Assembly (NCBI GenBank): GCA_025362495.1
Contig: JANYGI010000154.1
Coordinates: 1-64,000 of the forward strand
Length of the DNA stretch: 64,000 nt
Source of the DNA: Byssovorax sp.
Lineage (GTDB): Bacteria; Myxococcota_A; Polyangia; Polyangiales; Polyangiaceae
Direction of reading: 5' to 3'
The position numbers were made by a program, and so were the translations under genes. Positions 8,268 through 16,528 of the stretch are shown here, piece after piece (within the stretch, counting starts at the first letter, position 1; each line of letters starts with the position of its first letter). The notes beneath the pieces are model-generated. The model was not told where the DNA came from, did no database searches, and was given only the letters and a program-made list of their open reading frames with translations.

Positions 8268-10193
8268 ATGAGCGCCAATCAACAGGTGACCATCGCGTCG
8301 GGCGACTCGCTCGACGTGCGCGAGTTCAGCGTCCACCAGTCGATGTCGTCGCCCTTCACGGTGACGGTCACGGCCCTCTCGTCGAACGCCGACATCGACT
8401 TCGAGGCGGTGATCGGCGCCGAGGCGAGCTTCACCCTCCACGGCCGCAGCGCCGACGGCGCGCCCCGCGCCTGGCGAGGCATCTGCAGCGAGCTGCACCA
8501 GATCGGCGTCGACGATCGCGGCCTGTCGACGTACCACCTGCGGATCGTGCCCCGGATGTGGGCGGCGTCGCAGCGGCGCAATCACCGTGTCTTCCAGCTC
8601 AAGACCGAGCTCGACATCGCCCATCAGATCCTGGGCGAGTGGGGTGTCGAGGTCGAGCGCAAGATCGAGCAGGAGTACAGGACGCGGAAATACCGCGTGC
8701 AGTACGGCGAGACGGACTACGTGTTCCTCTCACGCATGCTGGAAGAGGCGGGCATCTGCTTCTACTTCGCCGACAAGGACGGCAAGACGGTGTGCATCCT
8801 CGCCGACGCGCCCCAGCACAACGAGGAGCGGTCGCGGCCGATCGCCTTCCGTGATCAACCGAGCGTCGCCGACCGAGAGCACGTGACGGCCATGCGGGTG
8901 AGCCGCCATGTCCGCCCCGGCAAGGTCACGTTGCGCGACCACGACTACCGCCGTCCCGCCGACTTCGCCCTCGGCGCGAGCGCCGCCTCGGGAGGCGTCG
9001 AGGAGAAGCTCGAGAGCTTCCACTACGTGCCTGGTGCCTTCCTGTTCGAGGCCGACAAGGGCGAGCCGACGCCGGCCGCCGACGACCGCGGCATGCACCG
9101 CCCGAGCGACACCGAAGGCGCCAAGCTCGCCGAGAAGCGCCTCCACGCCGCCCGCAGCGACGCCTCCGTCGCCAGCTTCCACACCAACGTTATCGACCTC
9201 GCGCCGGGCACGGTGATGAGCGTCCTCGACCACCCCCAGCGCGAGCTCGGCGACGGCAAGAAGCTCCTCGTCCTCGAGTCGCGCATCGACGGCCGGAGCA
9301 ACGACGAGATCTCGCATTACTGCGAGGTCCGCAGCGCCGATCAGCCGTACAACCCGCCTCTCCAGCAGGCCAAGCCCACGGTGAGCGGCGTCGAGAGCGC
9401 CACTGTCGTCGGCCCCTCCGGCGAAGAGATCCACACCGACGAGTTCGGCCGCGTCCGCGTCCAGTTCCACTGGGATCGCGAGGGCCAGCAGGACGAGAAC
9501 AGCTCGTGCTGGATCCATGTCAGTCAGCCGTCGGGCGGCGCCGGCTTCGGCGGCACCAACCTCCCTCGCATCGGCCAGGAGGTCATCGTCGACTTCCTCG
9601 GCGGCGATCCCGATCGCCCGGTGATCACCGGCCGGGTCTACACCAACCTTCAGAAGACGCCGTACAAGCTGCCTGCCAACAAGACCCAGAGCGGCTGGAA
9701 GACCAACACCTCTCCTTCCAGCGGCGGCTTCAACGAGCTGATGTTCGAGGACAAGGCCGGCGGAGAGCTCCTGCGCATGCGCGCCGAGAAGGACATGACG
9801 TCGCGGGTCAACAACGATCAGGCGCTGAGCATCGGCCGCCACCGCAGCGACGCCGTCGGGGGCAACGACAAGGAGACTGTCTCCGGCGACCAGAGCCACA
9901 ACGTCGACGGCGACAAGGGCTCCACGGTCGGCAAGGACGAGATGTCGAGCATCATGGGCGACCTCAGCTCGCTCACGGGCGGAGCGCGCTCTCTCCTGAC
10001 GAAGGGCGCGTCGTCGTCCCAGGCCCAGACGCACACGATCACCAGCGATCAGGGCACGACGATCTCGGTGGGCCAGTCGATGATCTTCATCGGTCCCGAC
10101 TCCATCGTCATCCAGTCGCCCACGCTGCTCCTCAACCCGGGCGCCTCGGTCGCGTCCCAGACCGCGGTCGCCGGCACCCCGCCGCAGTCCTGA
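8268..10193 (+). CDS. vgrG: Type VI secretion spike protein VgrG (TssI)
   Basis: 641 aa. The N-terminal half is the gp27-like VgrG/phage late-control-D domain (FTVTVTALSSNADIDFEAVI; YRVQYGETDYVFLSRMLEEA; GICFYF). The gp5-like OB fold follows with DEFGRVRVQFHWDREG, SCWIHVSQPSGGAGFGG, PRIGQEVIVDFLGGDPDRP and ITGRVY. It then carries a beta-helix with short Gly/Asp repeats (SGDQSHNVDGDKG) and ends in an Ala/Pro-rich tail with no appended enzymatic domain, so cargo must be supplied in trans. ATG 8268 is preceded by GAGAGGG. It heads an operon with the ATPase and a second DUF1795 protein. No sheath, membrane or ClpV genes occur in the window, so this is an orphan vgrG locus. Confidence 0.97.
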   Translation: MSANQQVTIASGDSLDVREFSVHQSMSSPFTVTVTALSSNADIDFEAVIGAEASFTLHGRSADGAPRAWRGICSELHQIGVDDRGLSTYHLRIVPRMWAASQRRNHRVFQLKTELDIAHQILGEWGVEVERKIEQEYRTRKYRVQYGETDYVFLSRMLEEAGICFYFADKDGKTVCILADAPQHNEERSRPIAFRDQPSVADREHVTAMRVSRHVRPGKVTLRDHDYRRPADFALGASAASGGVEEKLESFHYVPGAFLFEADKGEPTPAADDRGMHRPSDTEGAKLAEKRLHAARSDASVASFHTNVIDLAPGTVMSVLDHPQRELGDGKKLLVLESRIDGRSNDEISHYCEVRSADQPYNPPLQQAKPTVSGVESATVVGPSGEEIHTDEFGRVRVQFHWDREGQQDENSSCWIHVSQPSGGAGFGGTNLPRIGQEVIVDFLGGDPDRPVITGRVYTNLQKTPYKLPANKTQSGWKTNTSPSSGGFNELMFEDKAGGELLRMRAEKDMTSRVNNDQALSIGRHRSDAVGGNDKETVSGDQSHNVDGDKGSTVGKDEMSSIMGDLSSLTGGARSLLTKGASSSQAQTHTITSDQGTTISVGQSMIFIGPDSIVIQSPTLLLNPGASVASQTAVAGTPPQS

Positions 10194-10215
10194 CGCGCCC
10201 GACGAGACAGACGCG

Positions 10216-11127
10216 ATGAAGATCCAGCGAGCCACTTTCCTCGGGGTGCGCGGCGTCAAAGACGCCGCGGTAGACCTCACCGATCACCGCACCGGCGCGC
10301 CCCACGCGACCGTGGTGCTCACGGGCCCGAGCGCCTCCGGCAAGACCCGGATGCTCGAAGCCCTGATCGCCGCCAAGGAGGCCATCGGTCCTTATGCCCT
10401 GCCGCCCGACGCGGCGTCGTGGATCGGCGCGGGGAACGCCGCCAAGATCATCCTCACGTTCCACCTCGACGGCGCCGAGCGCGACTTCGCAGACAGCCAG
10501 TCTGCCACGCTCGACGCCGAGGTCATCTTCCTGCCCGAGCGCGCGCGCAGCGACGCGAGCGAGGGCCTGCGCGCCGTGCTCGGGCGCTACTCCCACGATC
10601 CGGCCAAGGGCAAGGTCGAGTATTTCCCGACCTCGCGCCGGACCCTGCCGTATGGCCCCTATGGCGGCCTCGGCACCTCGGAGCAGCGCCTCTCTCGCGC
10701 CGCCAAGGACCTTCGCAAGTACGGTAGCGTCGTCTCGTTCCTGCGCGCGATCGAGACCGACGGGGCCCGCGCGGCGGCGTTCGCGGCTCGCCTCGAGGCC
10801 CTCTCGCCGAGCCTTCGTCACGTGCTCGGCTCGACCGACGCCATCCCGCGCTGCTTCTCCAGCCAGGGTGAGGCGCCGGTCGCGGTGACCGAGCTGTCCG
10901 ACGGCGAGACCGACGCCGTGATCTTCGCGGCCACGGCCCTCACGATCGGACTCGACCGCTCGATCGTCCTCATCGATCGACCCGATCTCCACCTCCACGA
11001 CCCGGGCCGCTTGCTGCGCGGGCTCTCCGCCCTCGGGCACGACAATCAGCTCCTCCTCGCGGCCGGGCCGGAGCTCGCCGCGGCCGCAGCGGGCGTCGCG
11101 CACGTCGTGACGCTCAAAGGCACCTGA
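10216..11127 (+). CDS. P-loop ATPase (AAA_21/RecF-like) of the vgrG operon with altered Walker B
   Basis: 303 aa. It has an SMC/RecF-like start (MKIQRATFLGVRGVKDA), Walker A GPSASGKT (37-44), a signature-like ELSDGETDA (226-234), and Walker B VLIDRPDLHLHD (251-262). Family members normally read LIDEPELHLHP; here the catalytic Glu is Arg (R255), while the Asp and the HLH are kept. ATP binding is likely, but hydrolysis may be weak or absent. It begins 23 bp after vgrG and is followed by a DUF1795 protein. The context suggests a T6SS-associated regulatory, loading or immunity-type role; the function is unknown. There is no long coiled-coil arm, so it is not a DNA-repair SMC. Confidence 0.65.
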   Translation: MKIQRATFLGVRGVKDAAVDLTDHRTGAPHATVVLTGPSASGKTRMLEALIAAKEAIGPYALPPDAASWIGAGNAAKIILTFHLDGAERDFADSQSATLDAEVIFLPERARSDASEGLRAVLGRYSHDPAKGKVEYFPTSRRTLPYGPYGGLGTSEQRLSRAAKDLRKYGSVVSFLRAIETDGARAAAFAARLEALSPSLRHVLGSTDAIPRCFSSQGEAPVAVTELSDGETDAVIFAATALTIGLDRSIVLIDRPDLHLHDPGRLLRGLSALGHDNQLLLAAGPELAAAAAGVAHVVTLKGT

Positions 11128-11157
11128 CGGCGAGCCGGGCAGCGGACCAGAAGCACG

Positions 11158-11583
11158 ATGAGCACGTACTACGTCAACGAGGCCGCGTTCGGCCTCCCCG
11201 GGGGCCACCTCGTCGACCGCACGGAGACGCGTTTGAGCGTGGCCTCCGGCGACGGCGGCCCCATCACGCTCACGGTCCACCGCCAGCCGCTCCCGCCCGG
11301 AGAGAGCCTCTCGGCGGTCGTCGCAAAGGGCCGACAGCAGGCCGGCCGCTCGCTCCCTTCGCATGTGGTGCTCTTTCAACGCGACGTGGAGATGGCCAGT
11401 CTACCGGCGATCGAGATCGCGGCCGAGTGGCGTGACGAGGGCCAGCCCGTCTACACGCGCCAGGCCCACGTCGTGCTCGACGGCGTGTGGCTGATCTTCG
11501 CGGGCAACGTGCCAATCGCGGAGCGCCCGCGCTGCGATGCGCTGATGATGCGCCTCGTCAGCAGCTTCCAGCGCCACGGCTGA
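11158..11583 (+). CDS. Second DUF1795/DcrB-like T6SS adaptor candidate
   Basis: 141 aa starting MSTYYVNEAAFGLPGG, a paralogue of the 6747-7175 product on the other side of vgrG. It shares the DUF1795 pattern through LPAIEIAAEWRDEGQPVYTR to WLIFAGNVP. There is no signal peptide. It is the last gene of the vgrG-ATPase operon and converges with the S41 protease gene 20 bp downstream. The inferred role is a chaperone loading a cargo onto VgrG. Its partner is not obvious, since the nearest same-strand gene is the ATPase. Confidence 0.7.
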   Translation: MSTYYVNEAAFGLPGGHLVDRTETRLSVASGDGGPITLTVHRQPLPPGESLSAVVAKGRQQAGRSLPSHVVLFQRDVEMASLPAIEIAAEWRDEGQPVYTRQAHVVLDGVWLIFAGNVPIAERPRCDALMMRLVSSFQRHG

Positions 11584-11603
11584 AGCGTCGAACGACTCGG
11601 CTC

Positions 11604-13502
11604 CTACCGCGCGGCGGCGCGGCTCGCGCCGAGCGCCCGCAGCGCCCGGCACAGCGTCGCGTCGTGGCAAGGCCCCACGCGCCCACCGTTGGTCGGCCAC
11701 AGGACGTCTTTCACCTTGCTCGCGTCGCGCACGTCGGGGCCGCGCCACGGCCCGAGAGCGCGAGTCACCAGGGCCTCACGCTCGGTGGCGGCGGGCATCG
11801 ACAACCGCACCTGCGGCGCGATACCCACCTTCTGCACCGGTGAGCCGTCAGGCAACGAGAACAGCAGAGTCGTCAAGCGCAGCACGCCGGCGTGGGCGTC
11901 GTCGTCGAGATACTCTTGCGCGCAGCCCTTGCCATAGGTGTTGTCGCCGATCACCACGGCGCGCCGGTAGCTCGCCAGGCCCCCGGCCATCATCTCGGCG
12001 GCGCTGGCCGAGTCGCCGTCGACGACGACCGCGAGAGGGCCGCTGTAGTGCTTCTCGGCGGGCACGTCGGGGGCGCGATCGACCTCGATCTCGCCGTCGC
12101 GGCGGCGCATCGGGAAGAGCGATACGCCGGGCAGGAAGAGCCCGAGCGCCGCGATCGCGCCGTCGGTCGAGCCGCCGCCGTTGGCGCGCAGATCGAGCAC
12201 CACGCCGCGGAGATCGCGCGCGGCGCGGGCCCGGGCGAGCGCGGCGGCGAGCTTCACCCCGAGATCGTCGGGCACGTCGGTGATGGCGATGATCGCGGCG
12301 CGGCCGTCGCCGTAGCGGATGAGATCGACCGTCAGCTCGGCCGGCGGGGCGTCGGTCGAGGCGATTGCGGGCGTGCCGCCGCCGGTTGCTTGCACCACGA
12401 GGTCGAGCGGCTCGGCCTCGCGCGCGCGTAGCACCGTCACGCGGGCGCGCGTGCCCGGCCGCGCGTCGGCGATCACCGCGAGCTGCTCGGCCTGCTCGAC
12501 GCTCACGCCCGCCAGCGCGACGTCTTGCACCTTGAGCACGACGTCGCCGTCGAGCAGCGGGGCCACGGCGCCGTGGTTGATGCGCACGCCGAGGGCCGTG
12601 CGCGACATCTCGGTCCACATGCGCTCGGGCGGATCGGCCTCGAGCGCGAGATCGTAGATCGACAGCTCCTCGTCGAGCGGCGCCCACGCGCCGTGCGCGT
12701 CGAGCTGCGGGATGTACGCGCGCAGCGCCGCGGCCGTGACGACGCGCGACCACCCGTCGGCGCCCAGCGCGGGGGCCGTGCGGCTGCGCGCGGCCTCGGC
12801 GTAGGGCGCGATCGCCTCGCCGTAGACGACGCGCAGCGCGCCGACCTGGCGGCCCAGCTCGCGCGCGAGCTCACGCGCCCCGTGCGTCACCGCGCCGTCC
12901 TCGAAGGGCGTCGACGACGCGAGCTTCCAGGCCTCGCCGATGGAGCGCGGCGCCGACTTCTCCGCGCCCTCGCGCGCGCCGGCGTCGAAGATGCGCCGCA
13001 GCTCGTCGGACCACGTGGAGAGCTCGCCTCCGACCTCCAGCGCGGCGAGGCACGGGCCCGCGCCGGGATGCTGCTGCAGCTCGGCGAGCAAGCGCTCCCC
13101 GTCGCGCTTCACGACGGCGCCCGCGGGGGTATCTGGAGCGACCGACCAGAGGCCGTGCGGATCGAGCCAGTCGGTCGTCGCTTCAGCAAACTTTGCGGCG
13201 TCCACCGCGGGAACGTCGCCGGCCATCGACGTGCGCGCTTGCAGCACGACGGTGCGCGCGTCGTCGCACGCGAGCGCCGTCGGCTCGCCGGTCGGCAGGA
13301 TCATCCCGCGATCGAGCGCGTTCTGATCGCAGCTCGCGCTGTCGACCTCTTCATCGCCGAGCGTGCGGGCGCGCTCGGCCCACAGCGCCACCCCGCGCAT
13401 CGCGCGCAGCGGTTCGACCGGCGGCGGCCGCAGCGCGACGAGAACCGCCGTCGCGCTGATCGCGACAGCACACGCTCCGAGCACCGCAACAGGCCTTCGC
13501 AC
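11604..13502 (-). CDS. S41-family (C-terminal processing) protease with PDZ domain
   Basis: 632 aa from GTG 13502 (VRRPVAVLGACAVAIS..), which starts an N-terminal membrane or signal segment. A longer start at 13655 would add an Arg/Ser-rich piece without similarity. A PDZ-like region (GVRINHGAVAPLLDGDVVLKVQDVAL) precedes the S41 core, with VVLDLRANGGGSTDGAI, the nucleophile block VVDGDSASAAEMMAGG (Ser ~498-500) and the Lys block GDNTYGKG (Lys ~525). S41 enzymes are periplasmic tail-specific proteases with a Ser/Lys dyad; both residues are present. Activity is expected in the envelope; the substrate is unknown. It is divergent from the sigma factor gene. Confidence 0.85.
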   Translation of the reverse strand: MRRPVAVLGACAVAISATAVLVALRPPPVEPLRAMRGVALWAERARTLGDEEVDSASCDQNALDRGMILPTGEPTALACDDARTVVLQARTSMAGDVPAVDAAKFAEATTDWLDPHGLWSVAPDTPAGAVVKRDGERLLAELQQHPGAGPCLAALEVGGELSTWSDELRRIFDAGAREGAEKSAPRSIGEAWKLASSTPFEDGAVTHGARELARELGRQVGALRVVYGEAIAPYAEAARSRTAPALGADGWSRVVTAAALRAYIPQLDAHGAWAPLDEELSIYDLALEADPPERMWTEMSRTALGVRINHGAVAPLLDGDVVLKVQDVALAGVSVEQAEQLAVIADARPGTRARVTVLRAREAEPLDLVVQATGGGTPAIASTDAPPAELTVDLIRYGDGRAAIIAITDVPDDLGVKLAAALARARAARDLRGVVLDLRANGGGSTDGAIAALGLFLPGVSLFPMRRRDGEIEVDRAPDVPAEKHYSGPLAVVVDGDSASAAEMMAGGLASYRRAVVIGDNTYGKGCAQEYLDDDAHAGVLRLTTLLFSLPDGSPVQKVGIAPQVRLSMPAATEREALVTRALGPWRGPDVRDASKVKDVLWPTNGGRVGPCHDATLCRALRALGASRAAAR

Positions 13503-13825
13503 TGCGGAGGAAATACCACGACACCGGAGGCGAGGTCGAAGTAGCGCCGAACTTCGTGCGATTGACCCTGAAAATCCAGTTCGGGCGCGCGAGCCGGAGC
13601 ACCTCGAGCGGGAGCAAGACGCGCCGTCTGCAGGGGCGTGAGGTCGATCCCGCAAAGCTTTCGTTGCCAGGAGGCGCGCTCACCATCCTTGCGCGATCGC
13701 TCTCTGCTCGCCGTGAATTCCCCTGCAATATCGGCGCGGCATTGCGAGTGCATTGCGCCTCGTGCCGGCTCGAGGCTCGCACGCAAAGCGCGGCGGGACC
13801 TGGTGGGCCCGCAGAGGCAGTGTCC
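13503..13825. other. 323-bp divergent intergenic region
   Basis: It holds the start regions of the S41 protease (left) and the sigma-32-type factor (right). Open frames run through it on both strands, but the peptides are low complexity and resemble no protein. I see no clear promoter box, operator or RNA gene. Confidence 0.4.
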
Positions 13826-14653
13826 ATGGCAACGACAACGGATAGGGGTTCCCTCTCGGTTTACCGGACGCAGCTCGCGAGCCGCACGACTCTCACGCCC
13901 GAGGTCGAGCGCGACCTCGCGAACCGTTACCGCGCGGGTGAGCGCGACTGCGGACGGCGCTTGATCGAAGCCTGTTTGCCCTTCGTGATGACGATCGCGC
14001 TCGAGTACCGGCGCTGGGGCCTGCCGATGGAGGACATCGTCCAGGAGGGCAACATCGGTTTGCTCAAGGCCGCCGAGCGCTTCGATCCCGACCGCGGCTG
14101 CCGCCTCGCCACCTACGCGGCGTACTGGATCCGCGCTGAAATTCGCGAGTATGTCGCGCGCGGCTACCGCATCGTCCGTCTCGGCTCCTCGAAGAGCGAG
14201 CGGCGCGCCCTGCGCATCTACAGGAAGACGCACGAGCGCGATCCCTCGGCCCTCGCCGAGCTCAGCGGCCTCACCGAGCAGCGCGCGACCGAGCTGCTCC
14301 CGCTGCTGATGGCGCGCGACGTGAGCCTCGAGCGCTCCCCCAACGACGACGGCCAGGCGCCGGTCGATCGCCTCGCCGACGGGGCGCGATCGCCCGAGGA
14401 AGAGGCCTGTCGCTCCGACGAGCGCGATCACTTGCAAAGCGCGCTCAAGCAGGTCGTTTCGGAGCTGTCCCCGCGCGAGCGACGCATCGTGCGGCAGCGC
14501 TGGCTCACCGACGAGCCGAAGACGCTGGAGCAGCTCGGCCAGGCCTTCGGCGTGAGCAAAGAGCGCGTCCGTCAGCTCGAGGAGCGCGCCAAGAAGCGCA
14601 TGCGTGAGCGCCTCGAAGCCATCGTCGGCGAGCCCTTCGCGATCAGCGCCTGA
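13826..14653 (+). CDS. RNA polymerase sigma factor, RpoH (sigma-32) type
   Basis: 275 aa. Region 2 reads CLPFVMTIALEYRRWGLPMEDIVQEGNIGLLKAAERFDP and CRLATYAAYWIRAEIREYV (split here). It is followed by the RpoH-type segment RIVRLGSSKSERRALRIYRK, matching the position of the sigma-32 RpoH box. Region 4 has LSPRERRIVRQRWL and the HTH FGVSKERVRQLEERAKKRM. It would direct RNA polymerase to heat-shock-type promoters. Myxobacteria carry many such paralogues, so the target set is open. ATG 13826 is chosen because similarity begins there, although the frame is open to 13556. No anti-sigma gene is adjacent. Confidence 0.85.
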   Translation: MATTTDRGSLSVYRTQLASRTTLTPEVERDLANRYRAGERDCGRRLIEACLPFVMTIALEYRRWGLPMEDIVQEGNIGLLKAAERFDPDRGCRLATYAAYWIRAEIREYVARGYRIVRLGSSKSERRALRIYRKTHERDPSALAELSGLTEQRATELLPLLMARDVSLERSPNDDGQAPVDRLADGARSPEEEACRSDERDHLQSALKQVVSELSPRERRIVRQRWLTDEPKTLEQLGQAFGVSKERVRQLEERAKKRMRERLEAIVGEPFAISA

Positions 14654-14802
14654 CGGCTTCGCTGCATCGGGATCCCGACGCTCGTCGGGTTCCCGACAGC
14701 GCGCTGTCAGCCGGATGCCATCCCCACGAGCAGCAACAGAGCGGAGTCGGAGAGGGTTGGGCTCGCTCCCGAATATCCATGCGGCGGGCACGGAGGCCCG
14801 CC

Positions 14803-14878
14803 CCACACCGGACGCTGCAATGCAGCCAAACGCGCGCCGCCACACCGGACGCTGCGATACAGCGACACGCACGCGCCA
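14803..14878. repeat. Two tandem copies of a 37-bp unit
   Basis: CCACACCGGACGCTGC starts at 14803 and again at 14840. After it, AATGCAGC and GATACAGC correspond, and the unit closes with AAACGCGCGCCG or GACACGCACGCGCC. The array lies in the 309-bp gap (14654-14962) downstream of the sigma factor. No gene was seen in that gap. Confidence 0.7.
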
Positions 14879-14896
14879 GTAACACCGGGGGAGGGC

Positions 14897-14955
14897 CCCC
14901 GCTCGCGGGGAGGGGGCGCAGCCCCCGTTGGGGTTTGGGGCCGCTTGCGGCCCCA
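14897..14955. terminator. Three consecutive GC-rich hairpins, probable bidirectional terminator
   Basis: CCCCGC-TC-GCGGGG (14897-14910), GGGGGC-GCA-GCCCCC (14912-14926) and TGGGGCCGC-TT-GCGGCCCCA (14936-14955) lie between the convergent sigma factor and MBL genes. There is no long T-tract, so termination efficiency cannot be judged. The TGGGGCC arm recurs in the iscS-iscU hairpin. Confidence 0.6.
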
Positions 14956-14962
14956 TCGAAGA

Positions 14963-15796
14963 CTAAAGCTCGATGACGAAGCCTTCTTTGGCGGCCATCG
15001 TGTTCGGGAAGAGCTCGCGGGCGCGGCGCTCTTTCTCTCGGACCATCGCGTCGGTCTGTGACGGGTCGTGGTGGTGGAGCACGAGCTGCTTCACGCCGGC
15101 GGCCTTGGCGAGCTCGCAGCCTGCCGCAAACGTCGCGTGGCCCCAGCCTGTCTTCGGGCCGCCGCCGACCTCGCCCGCGTACTCTTCCGGCGTGTAGGTC
15201 GCGTCGAAGATCAGCACGTCGGCGCCCTGGGCCAGCTTCTTCAGCTTCGGATCGACGATCGCGTAGTGCTCCGAGTCCGTGATGTACACGACCGATTTGC
15301 CGGCGTGATCGACGCGGTACGCATAGACGCCGTTCGGGTGGTTCCCGCGCGCGTTGGTGATCGTCACGTCGTTCTTGGCGCCGACGGTGATCACCTCGCC
15401 CTCGTAGAGATCGCGGAACGTCATCGAGGCGCCCATCTCGGTGAGGTGGACGGGGAAGCTCGGGTAGTCCATCTGGCCGGCGAGCGTCTCTTCGAGCGTG
15501 CGAGAGACGTTGATGCCGCCGTGCAAGTGGATCTTGTTGCCGCGCACGAAGGCGGGCGTGAAGAACGGGAAGCCCTGGATGTGATCCCAGTGCACGTGGC
15601 TGAAGAACATCCACGCCTCGAACGGCATCTGCTTCAGCATCTCCTGGCCGAGGAGACGCAAGCCGGTGCCGCCGTCGAGGATGACCAGCGTATCGCCCGC
15701 CCGGACTTCGTAGCAGCTCGTGTTGCCGCCGAACTCCACGGTATCAGGGCCGGGCGTGGGGATGCTGCCGCGTACTCCCCACATCTTGATCCGCAT
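14963..15796 (-). CDS. MBL-fold metallo-hydrolase
   Basis: 277 aa starting MRIKMWGVRGSIPTPGP with GGACGAGG just upstream of ATG 15796. The start sequence, FGGNTSCYEVR and the metal motif FFSHVHWDHIQGFPF (HxHxDH) define a metallo-beta-lactamase-fold hydrolase of the class related to RNase Z and cyclic-nucleotide phosphodiesterases. Further conserved pieces are VVYITDSEH (bridging Asp), LIFDATYT, GHATF and LVLHHHDPSQTD. It is predicted to be cytoplasmic with two metals. The substrate is unknown; a cyclic nucleotide or phosphodiester is likely. It is divergent from the DUF218 gene. Confidence 0.85.
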   Translation of the reverse strand: MRIKMWGVRGSIPTPGPDTVEFGGNTSCYEVRAGDTLVILDGGTGLRLLGQEMLKQMPFEAWMFFSHVHWDHIQGFPFFTPAFVRGNKIHLHGGINVSRTLEETLAGQMDYPSFPVHLTEMGASMTFRDLYEGEVITVGAKNDVTITNARGNHPNGVYAYRVDHAGKSVVYITDSEHYAIVDPKLKKLAQGADVLIFDATYTPEEYAGEVGGGPKTGWGHATFAAGCELAKAAGVKQLVLHHHDPSQTDAMVREKERRARELFPNTMAAKEGFVIEL

Positions 15797-15979
15797 TCCG
15801 CCCTCGTCCTTCCCGCCGTGGATTGGAAACGTCCGGGATTTAGATGCCACTGTGTTTGCGCGTCGAGTCTACCCGGGAAGCGCGCGCTTCGTGAAAGATT
15901 TGGTGCTCACGACGAAGCTCGTGCGCGCGGCGACCGCGATCCAGGCGCGGGGAGGCTCTCGCGGCGCGCGGGTTGGGCT

Positions 15980-16528
15980 ATGGTCGCGCCCATGGGCGAG
16001 CCCCAACGCGTCGACGCCGTCGTGCTGCTCGGGTGCCGGATCGGCCCCTCGGGGCGGCCGATGCTCGCGGCGACGCGGCGCGCCGAGACGGCCGCGCGAG
16101 CCTACCGCGAGGGGATCGCGAAGGTGATCGTCGTGAGCGGCGGGCGGCGCTGGGGTCCGTACGCCGAGGCGACGGCGCTGGCCGAAGAGCTCGCGCGCCT
16201 GGGCGTCCCCGACGAGGCGATCGTGGCCGAGCTCTGCTCGCTCTCGACGCACGAAAATGCCGTTTTTTCCGCGGCGATCCTCCGTCGCCTCGGGGCGCGC
16301 ACGGCGGGGATCGTCACCTGCTGGTGGCACCTGCCGCGCGCGCTCGCGAACTTTCGCGCGGCCGGGGTCGACGCCCTGGGGATCCCGACCGAGGTGCGTG
16401 ATCTCGGTGTGCAGGGTCGGCTCCACGTGGCGACGCACGAGCTCGTCTCGGGATGGTTCGATGCCTGGTCGCGCCGCCGCGAGGCCGCGCTGCTCGCCGC
16501 CGCCGACCGGCTCGCTGGAGGAACATGA
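15980..16528 (+). CDS. DUF218/YdcF-SanA-ElyC family protein
   Basis: About 182 aa with the DUF218 hallmarks: VVLLGCRIGPSGRPM, RRAETAARAYREG, VIVVSGGR, a Glu-rich EATALAEELARLGVPDEAI, and STHENAVFSA followed by TCWWHLPRA. The family includes SanA, ElyC and YdcF, linked to envelope and peptidoglycan/lipid-carrier metabolism; their chemistry is not settled. No membrane segment is seen, unlike ElyC. ATG 15992 is an alternative start. Its stop (TGA 16526-16528) overlaps the ATG of the next gene, so the two are translationally coupled. Confidence 0.8.
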   Translation: MVAPMGEPQRVDAVVLLGCRIGPSGRPMLAATRRAETAARAYREGIAKVIVVSGGRRWGPYAEATALAEELARLGVPDEAIVAELCSLSTHENAVFSAAILRRLGARTAGIVTCWWHLPRALANFRAAGVDALGIPTEVRDLGVQGRLHVATHELVSGWFDAWSRRREAALLAAADRLAGGT

